Below, in pieces: positions 43,654 through 51,903 of a DNA stretch of 64,000 nt. A program made the translations under genes and the position numbers. Source of the DNA: Corynebacterium zhongnanshanii. GTDB taxonomy: Bacteria > Actinomycetota > Actinomycetes > Mycobacteriales > Mycobacteriaceae. Each line of letters starts with the position of its first letter. The stretch's first letter is position 1. The stretch lies in the NCBI RefSeq assembly GCF_014490575.1, contig NZ_CP061033.1:2046001-2110000 (forward strand), given 5' to 3'. The notes beneath the pieces are model-generated. The model saw only the letters and a program-made list of their open reading frames with translations. It ran no database searches and was not told the DNA's origin.

Positions 43654-45015
43654 ATGATGATCTCCTTTTCTCTTCGACGCCGAGGTTCACGTATCGCCAC
43701 CTCCCTCGCCGCTGCATCAGTATTGTTCACGGGAGTTGCTGTGCCTGGCGTGGTGAGCCCTCCCAGCGCCCAGGCTCAGTCTTCCGAGTTTTTCGGTTCC
43801 ATTGCCGACATCACGCCAGGTAGTCTGGTCAAGTCCACGCCTGCGATGGCGGATGTGCGCCCTTATTCCAAGCCCACGGCCGATTCCGGTTTGCGTATCC
43901 CGAATGCATCCGAAGCGCAGGGTCGCACGGGTGTGCCGTTGGGTGAGGTGGACTTGGATCCGATGGTGGGCCTGGCGCAGGCGGCTGTTCAGAAGCGCTT
44001 CGTGTATTCCACAACAAATCAGCATGGTGAGGTTGCAACCAGCACGGGAACGGTGTTCCTCCCGGCTGGACCTGCTCCTGAGGGCGGCTGGCCTGTGTTG
44101 GCGTGGGCTCACGGCACCGTGGGCTTGGGCGACCAGTGTGCGCCATCGATCAACCAGCGAAGCCCTCGGGATGCAGAGTATCTGAATCACTGGCTGTCCC
44201 AGGGTTATGCCATTGTTGCGACTGACTATGCTGGCCAGGGCACTCCTGGGCTGATGAGTTACTTAAACGGACAGGCCGAGGCGGACAGCGTGGTGGATTC
44301 CGTGATCGCGGCGCGCGCCTTGGGCAGCATGGCCAAGGACGGCTCCTCGTTGCTGTCGCATCGCTGGGCAGTCATCGGACAGTCGCAGGGCGGCGGTGCC
44401 GCATTGCAGGTGGCGCGTTTGGCAACGCAACGCAGCACCCCTGCGGGTCTTGATTTCCGCGGAACCGTTGCCACGGGCGCACCCGCATATGTGGAGGAGA
44501 TTGTCGCTGCGGGAGGCCCTACATTCCCGCCGGTGACGCTTCCCACTGGGCTGAATGTGTACGCGCTGTACATCCTTGCTGCCCTGCGGGAGGCGCGTCC
44601 CGATATTGATGTGAACTCCGCACTGAACGAGCAGGGTCGGCGCATGGTGGACGCCGCCGAAACCGCTTGTTTGGGCGAGCTATCCGAGGCTATGAAGGGC
44701 GTGAATATCGCCCATGGGTTCTCCAAGCCGTTGCGTTCTGTGCCAGGTCTTGTGGACGCGGCACGGTCCATGATGGCCACCCCGGCGTATGGTTATGACC
44801 GTCCCGTGTTTGTGGGCCATGGGCTGAAGGACATGGATGTTCCCACACCCATCGGACTGTTGCTGAACACCGATATGTGGTTCCAGCAGTTCAACCTGGA
44901 TGCCCATGCCCGCAACACGCGCGTGGAGGTGCGCTGGTATCCCACGAATCACGGGGACACGGTCTTTGCCTCAGTTCCTGATTCCACTCCTTTCCTCCGC
45001 TCGATTTTCAACTAG
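43654..45015 (+). CDS. Secreted lipase (LIP/secretory lipase family)
   Basis: A 453-residue exported alpha/beta hydrolase. The N-terminus is a signal peptide: basic RRRGSR, a hydrophobic stretch, then a likely cut after AQA at about residue 42. The nucleophile elbow is IGQSQGGGA, with the catalytic Ser at about residue 248. A C-terminal HGLKDMDVPTPIGL segment and NHGDTVF provide the expected acid and His regions. Relatives hydrolyse triacylglycerols, which suits a lipid-using skin bacterium. ATG codons at 43654 and 43657 are both possible starts. It converges with the Tad locus and overlaps the TadE-like gene by 4 bp. Confidence 0.82.
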   Translation: MMISFSLRRRGSRIATSLAAASVLFTGVAVPGVVSPPSAQAQSSEFFGSIADITPGSLVKSTPAMADVRPYSKPTADSGLRIPNASEAQGRTGVPLGEVDLDPMVGLAQAAVQKRFVYSTTNQHGEVATSTGTVFLPAGPAPEGGWPVLAWAHGTVGLGDQCAPSINQRSPRDAEYLNHWLSQGYAIVATDYAGQGTPGLMSYLNGQAEADSVVDSVIAARALGSMAKDGSSLLSHRWAVIGQSQGGGAALQVARLATQRSTPAGLDFRGTVATGAPAYVEEIVAAGGPTFPPVTLPTGLNVYALYILAALREARPDIDVNSALNEQGRRMVDAAETACLGELSEAMKGVNIAHGFSKPLRSVPGLVDAARSMMATPAYGYDRPVFVGHGLKDMDVPTPIGLLLNTDMWFQQFNLDAHARNTRVEVRWYPTNHGDTVFASVPDSTPFLRSIFN

Positions 45016-45401
45016 CGTGCTGGGGCATCCGGCACGATAGAGCCCGGTTCACCGGGGCCACCCGGCGCGCTGGGGTCACTTGGCTCGCTAGGGTCACTTG
45101 GCTCGCTAGGTCCGGCAACAGCGCTCGCTGTACGGCCCCACCGGGAGACCTCCACACGGACATCCTCACCGATGACCTCACATGCTTCTAAGGTCGCATG
45201 GTTCTGGTCAGCGAAGGCGGATGCCGTGGCGCAGGGGTCTTCGGTGTCTCCAGTGGCCAGCGCTGTTGCGGCAGCGATGGCGGTCATATCTGCGGCAAGC
45301 TGTGTCTCCTGGGCGGCGGACAGCAGCTTCACGCCAGAGATAATTCCTATGCTCAGTGCGATGAGCCCAAGGATGATGCTGGCTCCATATGTTGTGCTCA
45401 T
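45012..45401 (-). CDS. TadE-like secretion-neighbourhood protein (Rv3654c-like)
   Basis: A 129-residue protein with one N-terminal membrane helix (about residues 6-28), followed by QLAADMTAIAAATALATG. This is the pattern of pseudopilin-like TadE/TadG proteins found at the end of actinobacterial Tad loci. The C-terminal 35 residues are a Pro/Ser/Gly/Glu repeat (GPSEPSDPSEPSDPSAPG). Its start overlaps the stop of the upstream TadE-family gene by 4 bp. It is probably a minor pilin or assembly factor. Confidence 0.7.
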   Translation of the reverse strand: MSTTYGASIILGLIALSIGIISGVKLLSAAQETQLAADMTAIAAATALATGDTEDPCATASAFADQNHATLEACEVIGEDVRVEVSRWGRTASAVAGPSEPSDPSEPSDPSAPGGPGEPGSIVPDAPAR

Positions 45402-45751
45402 CGCGCTGGCCCTTCTAGCTCGCGCGGTAGATCCCCGTCGGGTTCTGCCGCGCGGGGCTCTGTAATGGTCACGGCTTCGCCATGCACATCGAACAGCGCT
45501 GCGTGCCGAGTCACCTGGACCCGCACTGCCTCGAGGTCCCCCACTGTGGTTGCGGAGACTGTGACCCGCGCATCCGGACTGCGTGCGGCAACTACTGCCG
45601 ATCCGTTGTGACCCAGCGCTTCGGCGCGGGCAGCATCCCGAGCCAGGCTGGTCACCGCAGCGTGTTGTGCCAGGGTGATGAAGCCTCCTACCAGCGTGCC
45701 CGCGGTCAGGGTTAGGGCGCTCAACACCACAGCGCCTTCGATTGTGTTCAT
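45398..45751 (-). CDS. TadE-family protein
   Basis: A 117-residue protein starting MNTIEGAVVLSALTLTAGTL: a short N-terminus, a Glu at position 5, then one hydrophobic helix, as in TadE pseudopilins. The conserved early Glu is expected for prepilin-peptidase processing and assembly. It is second-last in the Tad operon, overlaps the next gene by 4 bp, and lies 20 bp after the DUF4244 pilin-like gene. Confidence 0.72.
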   Translation of the reverse strand: MNTIEGAVVLSALTLTAGTLVGGFITLAQHAAVTSLARDAARAEALGHNGSAVVAARSPDARVTVSATTVGDLEAVRVQVTRHAALFDVHGEAVTITEPRAAEPDGDLPRELEGPAR

Positions 45752-45771
45752 GGTGCCGTTGTCACTTCCTG

Positions 45772-46152
45772 CTACTTGCCACCCTCGTTAAGGGCTCGTT
45801 CGAAGATTCCGCGCAGTGCATCTTCCACGGCTCCAGAAGTGACGACCGTATAGAGCAGCGCTCCCAGTGCAGCTGCTGCCACACAGCCCAGGGCGTACTC
45901 AATGGTGGACATGCCGCCTTCGTCGTCGATGTGATCCCGGCAGGCTTTCAGAGCACGTGCCCACATCCGAACGATGAGGTTGGGATGGAAGAGAGCTGGG
46001 TCCACATAGTGGTTCTCGTCGGGCGTGGGCTCTGCCGAAATCGGCTCAGCCAGTGCGGTCTTGCTCACAACCGGCTCTGCCAGAGCAGGCTGCCCCAGAG
46101 CAGGCTTAGTCATGACGTCTTCGGTCGTCACGGGGTCAATCGTGATAGACAT
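45772..46152 (-). CDS. DUF4244 protein, Flp pilin-like
   Basis: A 126-residue protein. The N-terminal 80 residues are a low-complexity Pro/Ala/Glu/Thr region with repeats (KPALGQPALAEP, TALAEPISAEP). The C-terminal 55 residues hold DDEGGMSTIEYALGCVAAAA, a pilin-like cleavage and helix motif in which Gly is followed by MSTIE. Classical Flp pilins have a leader under 30 residues, so the long pre-region is unusual. The ATG at 46152 has AAGGAAGG upstream. It is probably the major subunit of the Tad-type apparatus. Confidence 0.75.
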   Translation of the reverse strand: MSITIDPVTTEDVMTKPALGQPALAEPVVSKTALAEPISAEPTPDENHYVDPALFHPNLIVRMWARALKACRDHIDDEGGMSTIEYALGCVAAAALGALLYTVVTSGAVEDALRGIFERALNEGGK

Positions 46153-46273
46153 GGTGTCCTTCCTTTCAGTGTGTGTGGTTGATATGTAAAAGAGGTCAGA
46201 GGCTGCGGCCATGCACGGCATGCGTGCGCCATGGATGCGTCACGGATGCACCATGGATAGATCCACGGCTAGG

Positions 46274-47374
46274 TCACAGCCCTGCGAGTCCAAGCGCCAA
46301 GGGAATAAGTCCCGTCACCACAAAGGCCGGAAGGAAGCAGAGAGTCAGTGGTGCTGCAAGAACCACCAACATCTTTTCTGCCGCCTCGGTTGCCTTATCC
46401 AGGGATAGTTTCCGCAGATATTCCGCATGGTGTGCCATAGCATCCGCCAGCATGGCCCCTGAGGTGGACTGTTGCGCGGCCATCCGCGCGATCGGCCCGT
46501 AGAAGGGGTCTTCTGCCAACTGTTCCCATGCGCTCGCCCCTGCACCGAGGTGAAGAAGCGCGGGAATTGCCCGGACTGTCGAGTGGGACCCGTCCTCCTC
46601 CGGCACGAAAGCGCTGGTGCTGACGGCAAGCTCCCAGGCGTGGACAAGCGGGGCGCCTGCACGCAGTGCTGCGGCAACGAGGTCCAGCACGCGTGCTGCG
46701 CCAGTGGGATCATGGGGCCCGGCGCGCCGCCCCACTCCACCGAGCACGGTGGCTGTGAGCGCCTCGGCCCACAGGACCCCGGCACAGGCCAAGAGTGTTC
46801 CCACTAGGCCGAAAAGGCTTCCCAGGATGGACTGCGTATAGAAGCTGACCGTCCCCAACCCTAGGGACTGCCCGAGAATCACAGCACCCGGCGGCAGGCT
46901 CAGCAGCACCACGACCGTCAGGCGGGCGCCACCCATAGCGCTATGGGTTTTCGAATGATGCGCTAGTCGCGCCTCCAGATCGCGACAGAACGTATCCAGC
47001 AGATCGCCCAGGCCTATTCCGTGTTCGGCGGCAAGAGCCCACAACACCAGGAAGCGTTGTTCGGCCTCTCCCCCGCCATCGGCAGGGTCGATGGCACCTC
47101 CCATCTCGTGGATACACGCAGTCGTGCGCATCCTGTGGGCAAGTTCCTGTCCGCGTTCCTGCGCACGCTCGCTGGACTGCATCGTGCTGCAGGCCGCATG
47201 GACTGCGGTGGGGATGCGCGCACCCGCGTGGCAATCCCTGGCCACCAGGCGTGCGAACTCGAGGAGCATGTCGATCCCCTGCCGCACGCCACGATCGTCG
47301 ACTATTCTGCGACCTACTTTCCATCCCACGTACCCCCACAGGCTTGCGCAGAACATCCATATCAGCACAGTCAT
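46274..47374 (-). CDS. Tad secretion inner-membrane platform protein (TadB/TadC-like fusion)
   Basis: A 366-residue protein with an N-terminal helix, a soluble four-helix region with EHGIGLGDLLDTFCRDLEAR, and two membrane helices (about residues 160-225). A second soluble T2SF-type region with AALRAGAPLVHAWELAVSTS and MAAQQSTSGAMLADAMAHHA follows, then a final membrane region (about 335-362). Two T2SF-like halves in one chain suggest that TadB and TadC, usually separate genes, are fused or that one has been absorbed. It should form the pilus assembly platform above the TadA ATPase. It overlaps tadA by 4 bp. Confidence 0.7.
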   Translation of the reverse strand: MTVLIWMFCASLWGYVGWKVGRRIVDDRGVRQGIDMLLEFARLVARDCHAGARIPTAVHAACSTMQSSERAQERGQELAHRMRTTACIHEMGGAIDPADGGGEAEQRFLVLWALAAEHGIGLGDLLDTFCRDLEARLAHHSKTHSAMGGARLTVVVLLSLPPGAVILGQSLGLGTVSFYTQSILGSLFGLVGTLLACAGVLWAEALTATVLGGVGRRAGPHDPTGAARVLDLVAAALRAGAPLVHAWELAVSTSAFVPEEDGSHSTVRAIPALLHLGAGASAWEQLAEDPFYGPIARMAAQQSTSGAMLADAMAHHAEYLRKLSLDKATEAAEKMLVVLAAPLTLCFLPAFVVTGLIPLALGLAGL

Positions 47375-48582
47375 GGGGCACTCCTCTCGCTATCGCACTG
47401 AGCTCGCTGCCGCTGGATTCGTCCCACAACATCGTCGGCATCCATAGATGACTGATGGATGCTCCACACCGGTTCCACCACGAGAACAGGTGCACCATTC
47501 CGACTGTGAGAGGCATGCAGCGTGGAGATGTCCGTGAGCTTTCGGCCTTGCGGGGTGCGTTCCACGTGCAACAGCACGTCGATGCCGTCGAGGCTTTGCC
47601 GCACCAGGGAGCGCGGAGGCATGTCAGCCATCGCCCCCAAGGCTTCAAGCCTTCCTGGTACTGCCTGGGGGTCATTAGCATGCAGCGTCCCAGCGCTTCC
47701 TGGATGCCCGGTGTTCAGCGCAACCAATAGGTCTGCTATTTCCGCGCCACGGATTTCCCCCACGATGATCCGGTCTGGTCTCATGCGCAGGCACTGTGTC
47801 ACCAGGCGCCCCATGGGAATGTCGCCAGCTCCTTCGGCATTAGCCCGGCGCGCGGTCATGGCCAGACAGTGCGGATGCTCGGCAATGATCTCTGGGGTGT
47901 CTTCCACCAGGATCATGCGTTGATTGCCAGGAACCTCCCCCAGCAGCGCTGTGAGTAGTGTGGTTTTCCCCGCCCCGGTTCCTCCACTGATGAGGATGTT
48001 CATCCGCTGCCGAACGATCTGTCGCAGCACCATCCCTAGTGCAGGTGACATCATGCCGTCGCGGACGAGGTCTTCAACATGGCTATGCCCTCGGTGCAGT
48101 GCTCGCAGGCTGATGCTTGCCCCACCGTCCATGGGTGGCGCGAGGGCCGCGTGGACACGCAGGCGTCGAGCAGGGATCCCCTCCGGCAGGCCTGTGAGCA
48201 CTCCGTCGGCAAAGGGCATTGCATTGTCCAGCCGAGCACCACACCGAGCTGCCAGCCGCACCGCCAATTCCCGAGCCTGCCCTGGCGGCACAGGGGGCAT
48301 CTCCGCTGGCTCTAACCCCTCACCGCGGTCAATCCAGATACGCCCATCGGGATTGACCAGCACATCGGTGACGTCGGGATCCATGAACAGCTCCGTCAGG
48401 ATCCCCAGGCCGGAAAACTCGCGATGGAGCGTCCGCAGAAATTCGACGCCCCCAGCGCCGCCCTCACCTCCGCCGTCCTGCTGGGCGTGCCCGCCGAACT
48501 CAACCAGGTCCTCGGGGCCTACGTGACTAATTCCGCGCTCAGCTAGGGCTCGGCGTACGGCGTCGATGCTCATGGTGGTCAT
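47371..48582 (-). CDS. tadA: TadA/CpaF-type secretion ATPase
   Basis: A 403-residue hexameric ATPase powering pilus assembly. Walker A is ISGGTGAGKTTLL (about residue 193), the Asp box is MILVEDTPEI, and the Walker B region is MRPDRIIVGEIRGAE, followed by the His box with GHPGSAGTLHAND. The N-terminal domain contains DVTDVLVNPDGRIWIDRGEG, typical of CpaF/TadA. It overlaps both neighbours by 4 bp, which indicates tight coupling. Confidence 0.9.
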   Translation of the reverse strand: MTTMSIDAVRRALAERGISHVGPEDLVEFGGHAQQDGGGEGGAGGVEFLRTLHREFSGLGILTELFMDPDVTDVLVNPDGRIWIDRGEGLEPAEMPPVPPGQARELAVRLAARCGARLDNAMPFADGVLTGLPEGIPARRLRVHAALAPPMDGGASISLRALHRGHSHVEDLVRDGMMSPALGMVLRQIVRQRMNILISGGTGAGKTTLLTALLGEVPGNQRMILVEDTPEIIAEHPHCLAMTARRANAEGAGDIPMGRLVTQCLRMRPDRIIVGEIRGAEIADLLVALNTGHPGSAGTLHANDPQAVPGRLEALGAMADMPPRSLVRQSLDGIDVLLHVERTPQGRKLTDISTLHASHSRNGAPVLVVEPVWSIHQSSMDADDVVGRIQRQRAQCDSERSAP

Positions 48583-49832
48583 GCCGCACCACCCTCGTCG
48601 GTAGCGCGGGCCACATCATCGTCTCGGAACGCATCGTCACCGCGGAGCGCGTCGTCACCGCGCGGCACGTCTGCTCCGAGCAGCTCCTTCACGAGCAGCG
48701 TGTGGTCCTTCTTCCATTCCTGGACCAGACTGTCTGCCGACCTCACCAAGGAATGCCCGTCATGGAGGAAGTGCTCCGGCTCCCCCTTGTTCAGCGCTCG
48801 GGCCACCGCGGCATCCGAGCGCACTGTGCGCATGCGGTAGCGCTGCAGAATCACCGGCATGAGCGAGTGCGGAACGTCCGATCCGGCGAAATCTCGCACC
48901 ACTACCAGGGGATCCACGCCCCAGTGATCGGCCAGGCGGTCACACAGCCTCTTCGCGTACATCAGACCTGGGACGGTGGCTATGGTGACGACGACGTGGG
49001 CGTCGGGCACCATGACTGAGGGATTGCCCCTGGAGTTGCCGCTTGCTTCGCCAAAAATTGTCAGAAAATCATCGCTGCCTGGCCTCAGAGTCCCACAGTC
49101 GGCGACACACGCGGCGCTGCCCAACAGTGCTGGCTGCTGCCACTGTGTCCCGGCCTGGCTAATAATGGGTATCTTCCCGATCCTCGGAGCACGAGACAGC
49201 AACTGTATGTAGTTGCACTCCAGCAACGTACGCACCCCCAACTCCGACACACTATGCTCCTTGCCCAGGGCGATATCGACGCCGAGGGAATGCGGGCTGG
49301 CGTCGAGTACTACGGAGGGATAATCACCACTCAGCGCATGGGCAAAGCACACGCTGAACACCGTGGTGCCCGCGCCACCCACGGCACCATAAACAGCAAT
49401 CAGGGGCAGATCATGCATCCCCACCAGGCGAGCAAGATCCAGCACACCACCCTGGGACAACGTGCGTGACACCTGCGTAGAATCAGGAGCTATGTCGATC
49501 GCGCGGATCCGCGGATGGTTCTGCAGCGGATTCGGACGGTCGTGGATCAGAATGGCTGCAGCACCCCCGGCTCTGCGGCGAGCGCCGCTGCTCCGCACAT
49601 CATCCAGGCCTTCGAGGGCTGCATGGATCCGCTCCACGGCTTGCGGCGTTGCGGCGGAGAGAAGCGTCCGGCCCGTAGCCGCCGCGATCATCTGCGCTTC
49701 TTCCAACCATTGCGCATCCTGCACATCCACGATGACCGGACGTGCGTCCGCTGCGCGCGTCTTCGTTGTGCGTATCTCCGCTGCGCGCGGGCCACGCTCC
49801 TGCACCTGTGGTGTTGCGGCATGACGTGCCAT
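48579..49832 (-). CDS. ssd: Ssd/CpaE-like P-loop protein of the Tad locus
   Basis: A 417-residue MinD/ParA-superfamily protein, orthologous by position and layout to M. tuberculosis Ssd (Rv3660c), a septum-site regulator also described as CpaE-like. The deviant Walker A region lies in LIAVYGAVGGAGTTVF (about residues 142-157), followed by PSVVLDASPHSLGVDIALG. The C-terminal repeats of Arg/Asp (RGDDALRGDDAFRDDD) are low-complexity. The ATG at 49832 has GGGGGA upstream; a GTG 3 bp earlier is possible. It is the first gene of the Tad operon, and its upstream region has two DnaA boxes. Confidence 0.82.
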   Translation of the reverse strand: MARHAATPQVQERGPRAAEIRTTKTRAADARPVIVDVQDAQWLEEAQMIAAATGRTLLSAATPQAVERIHAALEGLDDVRSSGARRRAGGAAAILIHDRPNPLQNHPRIRAIDIAPDSTQVSRTLSQGGVLDLARLVGMHDLPLIAVYGAVGGAGTTVFSVCFAHALSGDYPSVVLDASPHSLGVDIALGKEHSVSELGVRTLLECNYIQLLSRAPRIGKIPIISQAGTQWQQPALLGSAACVADCGTLRPGSDDFLTIFGEASGNSRGNPSVMVPDAHVVVTIATVPGLMYAKRLCDRLADHWGVDPLVVVRDFAGSDVPHSLMPVILQRYRMRTVRSDAAVARALNKGEPEHFLHDGHSLVRSADSLVQEWKKDHTLLVKELLGADVPRGDDALRGDDAFRDDDVARATDEGGAA

Positions 49833-50119
49833 CACGTTCCCCCAAACGTTGGTCGATCGTTACTGTCCCGCTGCCATCCCCTTATGCGGCAGCGAGCCTT
49901 ATGAACTTGAGTGACAGGTTCCAGTCTTGCCCATCGTCAAGTAACTACGGAAGGGGTACGTGGAAATCTGTGGATAACTCGTCATAGCGCCCCTTTTTGA
50001 GCCAGTTGACTGTGGATAACACATGTGCAGCACCACCAGTCCATCACGCACGCATCACCCGCGCGTTACGCAAGTGGCAGCAATGGCGCATGTGACTGAT
50101 GTGACATAGAATACGAATC
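49833..50119. promoter_or_regulatory. Divergent regulatory region with DnaA boxes and a GlxR-like site
   Basis: This 287-bp region separates the Tad/ssd operon from the HAD phosphatase gene. It contains two perfect DnaA boxes in the same orientation (TGTGGATAA at 49969-49977 and 50011-50019) and TGTGACTGATGTGACA at 50091-50106. The latter is one mismatch from the GlxR/Crp consensus TGTGANNNNNNTCACA. No gene is visible within it. Confidence 0.6.
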
Positions 50120-50977
50120 GTGCACCCAAAAAATGTCACCACCACACACCCCACGAAGGTGCTGGCGATTTTCGACCTCGACAAGACGATCATCAACACC
50201 AGCGCCTCCCTGGCCTACGGACGTCCCCTGGCCGAACGCGGGCTCATCACCACCACCGAAGTCATCCGCATGATCGCCATCCGCAGCAGCTTCATGCTCA
50301 CCACCCACGACCAGGAAGACCTCAACGCCACCAAAGAAGCGCTAGCCTCCATGATCAAGGGCCGCGAAGCCGAACCCCTCAAGACCGTGGCGCGCGAAGC
50401 TCTTCACGACGTCATCATTCCTTATATCTACGCCGAAGCCCACGAGCTGCTGGAATGGCACCGAGAGCAGGGCCACACCATCGCCATCGTCACGGCTTCA
50501 CCATCCGTGGTGGTGGAACCCATCGCCGAAGAATTAGGCGCAGACATCCTCATCGCCTCCGAGCTGGAGGTGGAAGACGGCCTCTTCACCGGCAACGTCA
50601 CCCTGTTCAACAAGGGCGTGACGAAGGTGCATCACATCCAGGACATCGCCGGGGAACACGGCTTTGACCTCTCGCAGTCCTATGCTTATTCGGACTCCGG
50701 CACCGACGTACCCATGCTGGAGCTCGTCGGCCACCCCACCGCCGTGAACCCCGACCGCGCCCTGAAGAAAGTCGCCGCCGAACGCGAGTGGCCCATCGTG
50801 AACTTCCGACGCCCTGAGCCGATCACCCAGAGCAACGTGGCCGTCCTCGCCGGCGCCGGTGCCACCCTCGCCATCCTGGGCGCGGTGGCCACAAGCGTGA
50901 CCCTCTGGCTGTTCAATCGGGATTCCTCGTCCAGCGATGGCTCAGGCCAGGCGGACGTGACCCCGGACGCAGCCTAG
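50120..50977 (+). CDS. HAD-superfamily IB hydrolase (SerB-like phosphatase) with C-terminal membrane anchor
   Basis: A 285-residue phosphatase. The catalytic motif I is FDLDKTIIN (about residues 16-24, with Asp nucleophile and general acid). Motif II is IVTASPS, and motifs III/IV lie in KVHHIQDI and YAYSDSGTDVPML. A single hydrophobic segment (about 244-266) near the C-terminus probably anchors it in the membrane, facing inward. It corresponds by position to M. tuberculosis Rv3661, next to Ssd. The substrate is unknown; phosphoserine-like or phospholipid substrates are both possible. It starts at a GTG 14 bp after a GlxR-like site. Confidence 0.78.
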   Translation: MHPKNVTTTHPTKVLAIFDLDKTIINTSASLAYGRPLAERGLITTTEVIRMIAIRSSFMLTTHDQEDLNATKEALASMIKGREAEPLKTVAREALHDVIIPYIYAEAHELLEWHREQGHTIAIVTASPSVVVEPIAEELGADILIASELEVEDGLFTGNVTLFNKGVTKVHHIQDIAGEHGFDLSQSYAYSDSGTDVPMLELVGHPTAVNPDRALKKVAAEREWPIVNFRRPEPITQSNVAVLAGAGATLAILGAVATSVTLWLFNRDSSSSDGSGQADVTPDAA

Positions 50978-50997
50978 CGCTACACACACGCGCTAGG
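50973..50997 (+). terminator. Hairpin between convergent HAD hydrolase and Fic-like genes
   Basis: CCTAGCG (50973-50979) pairs with CGCTAGG (50991-50997), starting at the last codons of the HAD gene. The sequence CGCTAGGCCTTCGCA is also repeated directly within this gap. Confidence 0.4.
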
Positions 50998-51011
50998 CCT
51001 TCGCACAATCG

Positions 51012-51815
51012 CTAGGCCTTCGCATCCGCGATGGACTTAGCCTCCAGCGTTCCCTCGGCAAGTCCCTCGGCGTGGAACACGATCCACTCGGCCACGCCCT
51101 CAGCCGTGCCAGACGCAAATCCCTTCGCTTTGGCCTCATACTCATCCCGATGGCGGTTCCACCACACCTCCGGCACGCCCAAACCGCGCGGATCCAGCCC
51201 GGTGGAAATCGTCGCCAAACGCGAACACGCGCGCGCCGTCACGCCGTTGGCATCCGCAAAAGGCTGCAGTGCCAGCAACTCCCCGTGAATCACCGCCGTC
51301 AGCACCACGGCATTCACCTTCGTGCCGCCAGTGATGAAGGACCCCAGCAACTGCAGGCGCCCGTCCGCGTCCCTCCGCGGGCGCCCCGGCACCAAAAACT
51401 CGGCGGATTGCGCTGCCTTTTTGCGGAAATCCTCGTCGCTCATCTGCGGGCTCGCCACGGAATTGATTTTCGCAATGACCTGCAGCGGTGCGCGTCGAAA
51501 TGTTGTCTGCGTCTCCGTGATCCCATCCGGCGCCAGCAGCTCCGCCGCGCGCAACGCACCCGCCAGGATGGGGTCGTTGACCTGCCCATCCTCTGGCAAC
51601 CAGGGGGTTCCGCCGTCAATTTGAGCCGACGCCCTAGCTCCCCTCAAGACAGCCTCCGACCCCGTCACATCCCAGCCACGCAGGTTCGCCTTGTGGCGAT
51701 GGACGCGGGAAATATAGTCCACGGCTTTGTCCACGGCCTCGGGCACGCCCGGTAGCTCTGCCAGAGGTGCCAGTGGGTCGGGAGCGGACGCTGTAGGTGA
51801 GTTTTTTTGGCTCAT
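51012..51815 (-). CDS. Fic-domain-like protein with degenerate catalytic motif
   Basis: A 267-residue protein. LQPFADANGVTARACSRL (about residues 190-207) lines up with the Fic active site HPFxxGNGRxxR, but His is replaced by Gln, one Gly by Ala and the first Arg by Val, so AMP transfer is unlikely. An N-terminal ARASAQIDG resembles the Fic self-inhibition helix SxxxEG. I choose the ATG at 51815 over an upstream TTG. It converges on the HAD gene and corresponds by position to M. tuberculosis Rv3662c. The function is unknown; a structural or binding role is plausible. Confidence 0.6.
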   Translation of the reverse strand: MSQKNSPTASAPDPLAPLAELPGVPEAVDKAVDYISRVHRHKANLRGWDVTGSEAVLRGARASAQIDGGTPWLPEDGQVNDPILAGALRAAELLAPDGITETQTTFRRAPLQVIAKINSVASPQMSDEDFRKKAAQSAEFLVPGRPRRDADGRLQLLGSFITGGTKVNAVVLTAVIHGELLALQPFADANGVTARACSRLATISTGLDPRGLGVPEVWWNRHRDEYEAKAKGFASGTAEGVAEWIVFHAEGLAEGTLEAKSIADAKA

Positions 51816-51903
51816 GCACCGCAAGTTTAGTCAACCAATAAGGCAAAACCTCCGCAGGTCTGGCAAAATGGGTGAGGTTAGCTGAAATTACAGGAGAGAC
51901 TAA

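Noticed and set aside
49969..50019. Replication origin, suggested by the two DnaA boxes
   Set aside because: Only two boxes are present, with no AT-rich unwinding element and no dnaA, dnaN or rpmH nearby; a regulatory role fits better.
51873..51891. Possible DtxR box ahead of the holin-superfamily gene
   Set aside because: The left half is good (GAGGTTAGC), but the right half fails; 13 of 19 overall. It also runs up to the ribosome-binding site of a gene with no iron link.
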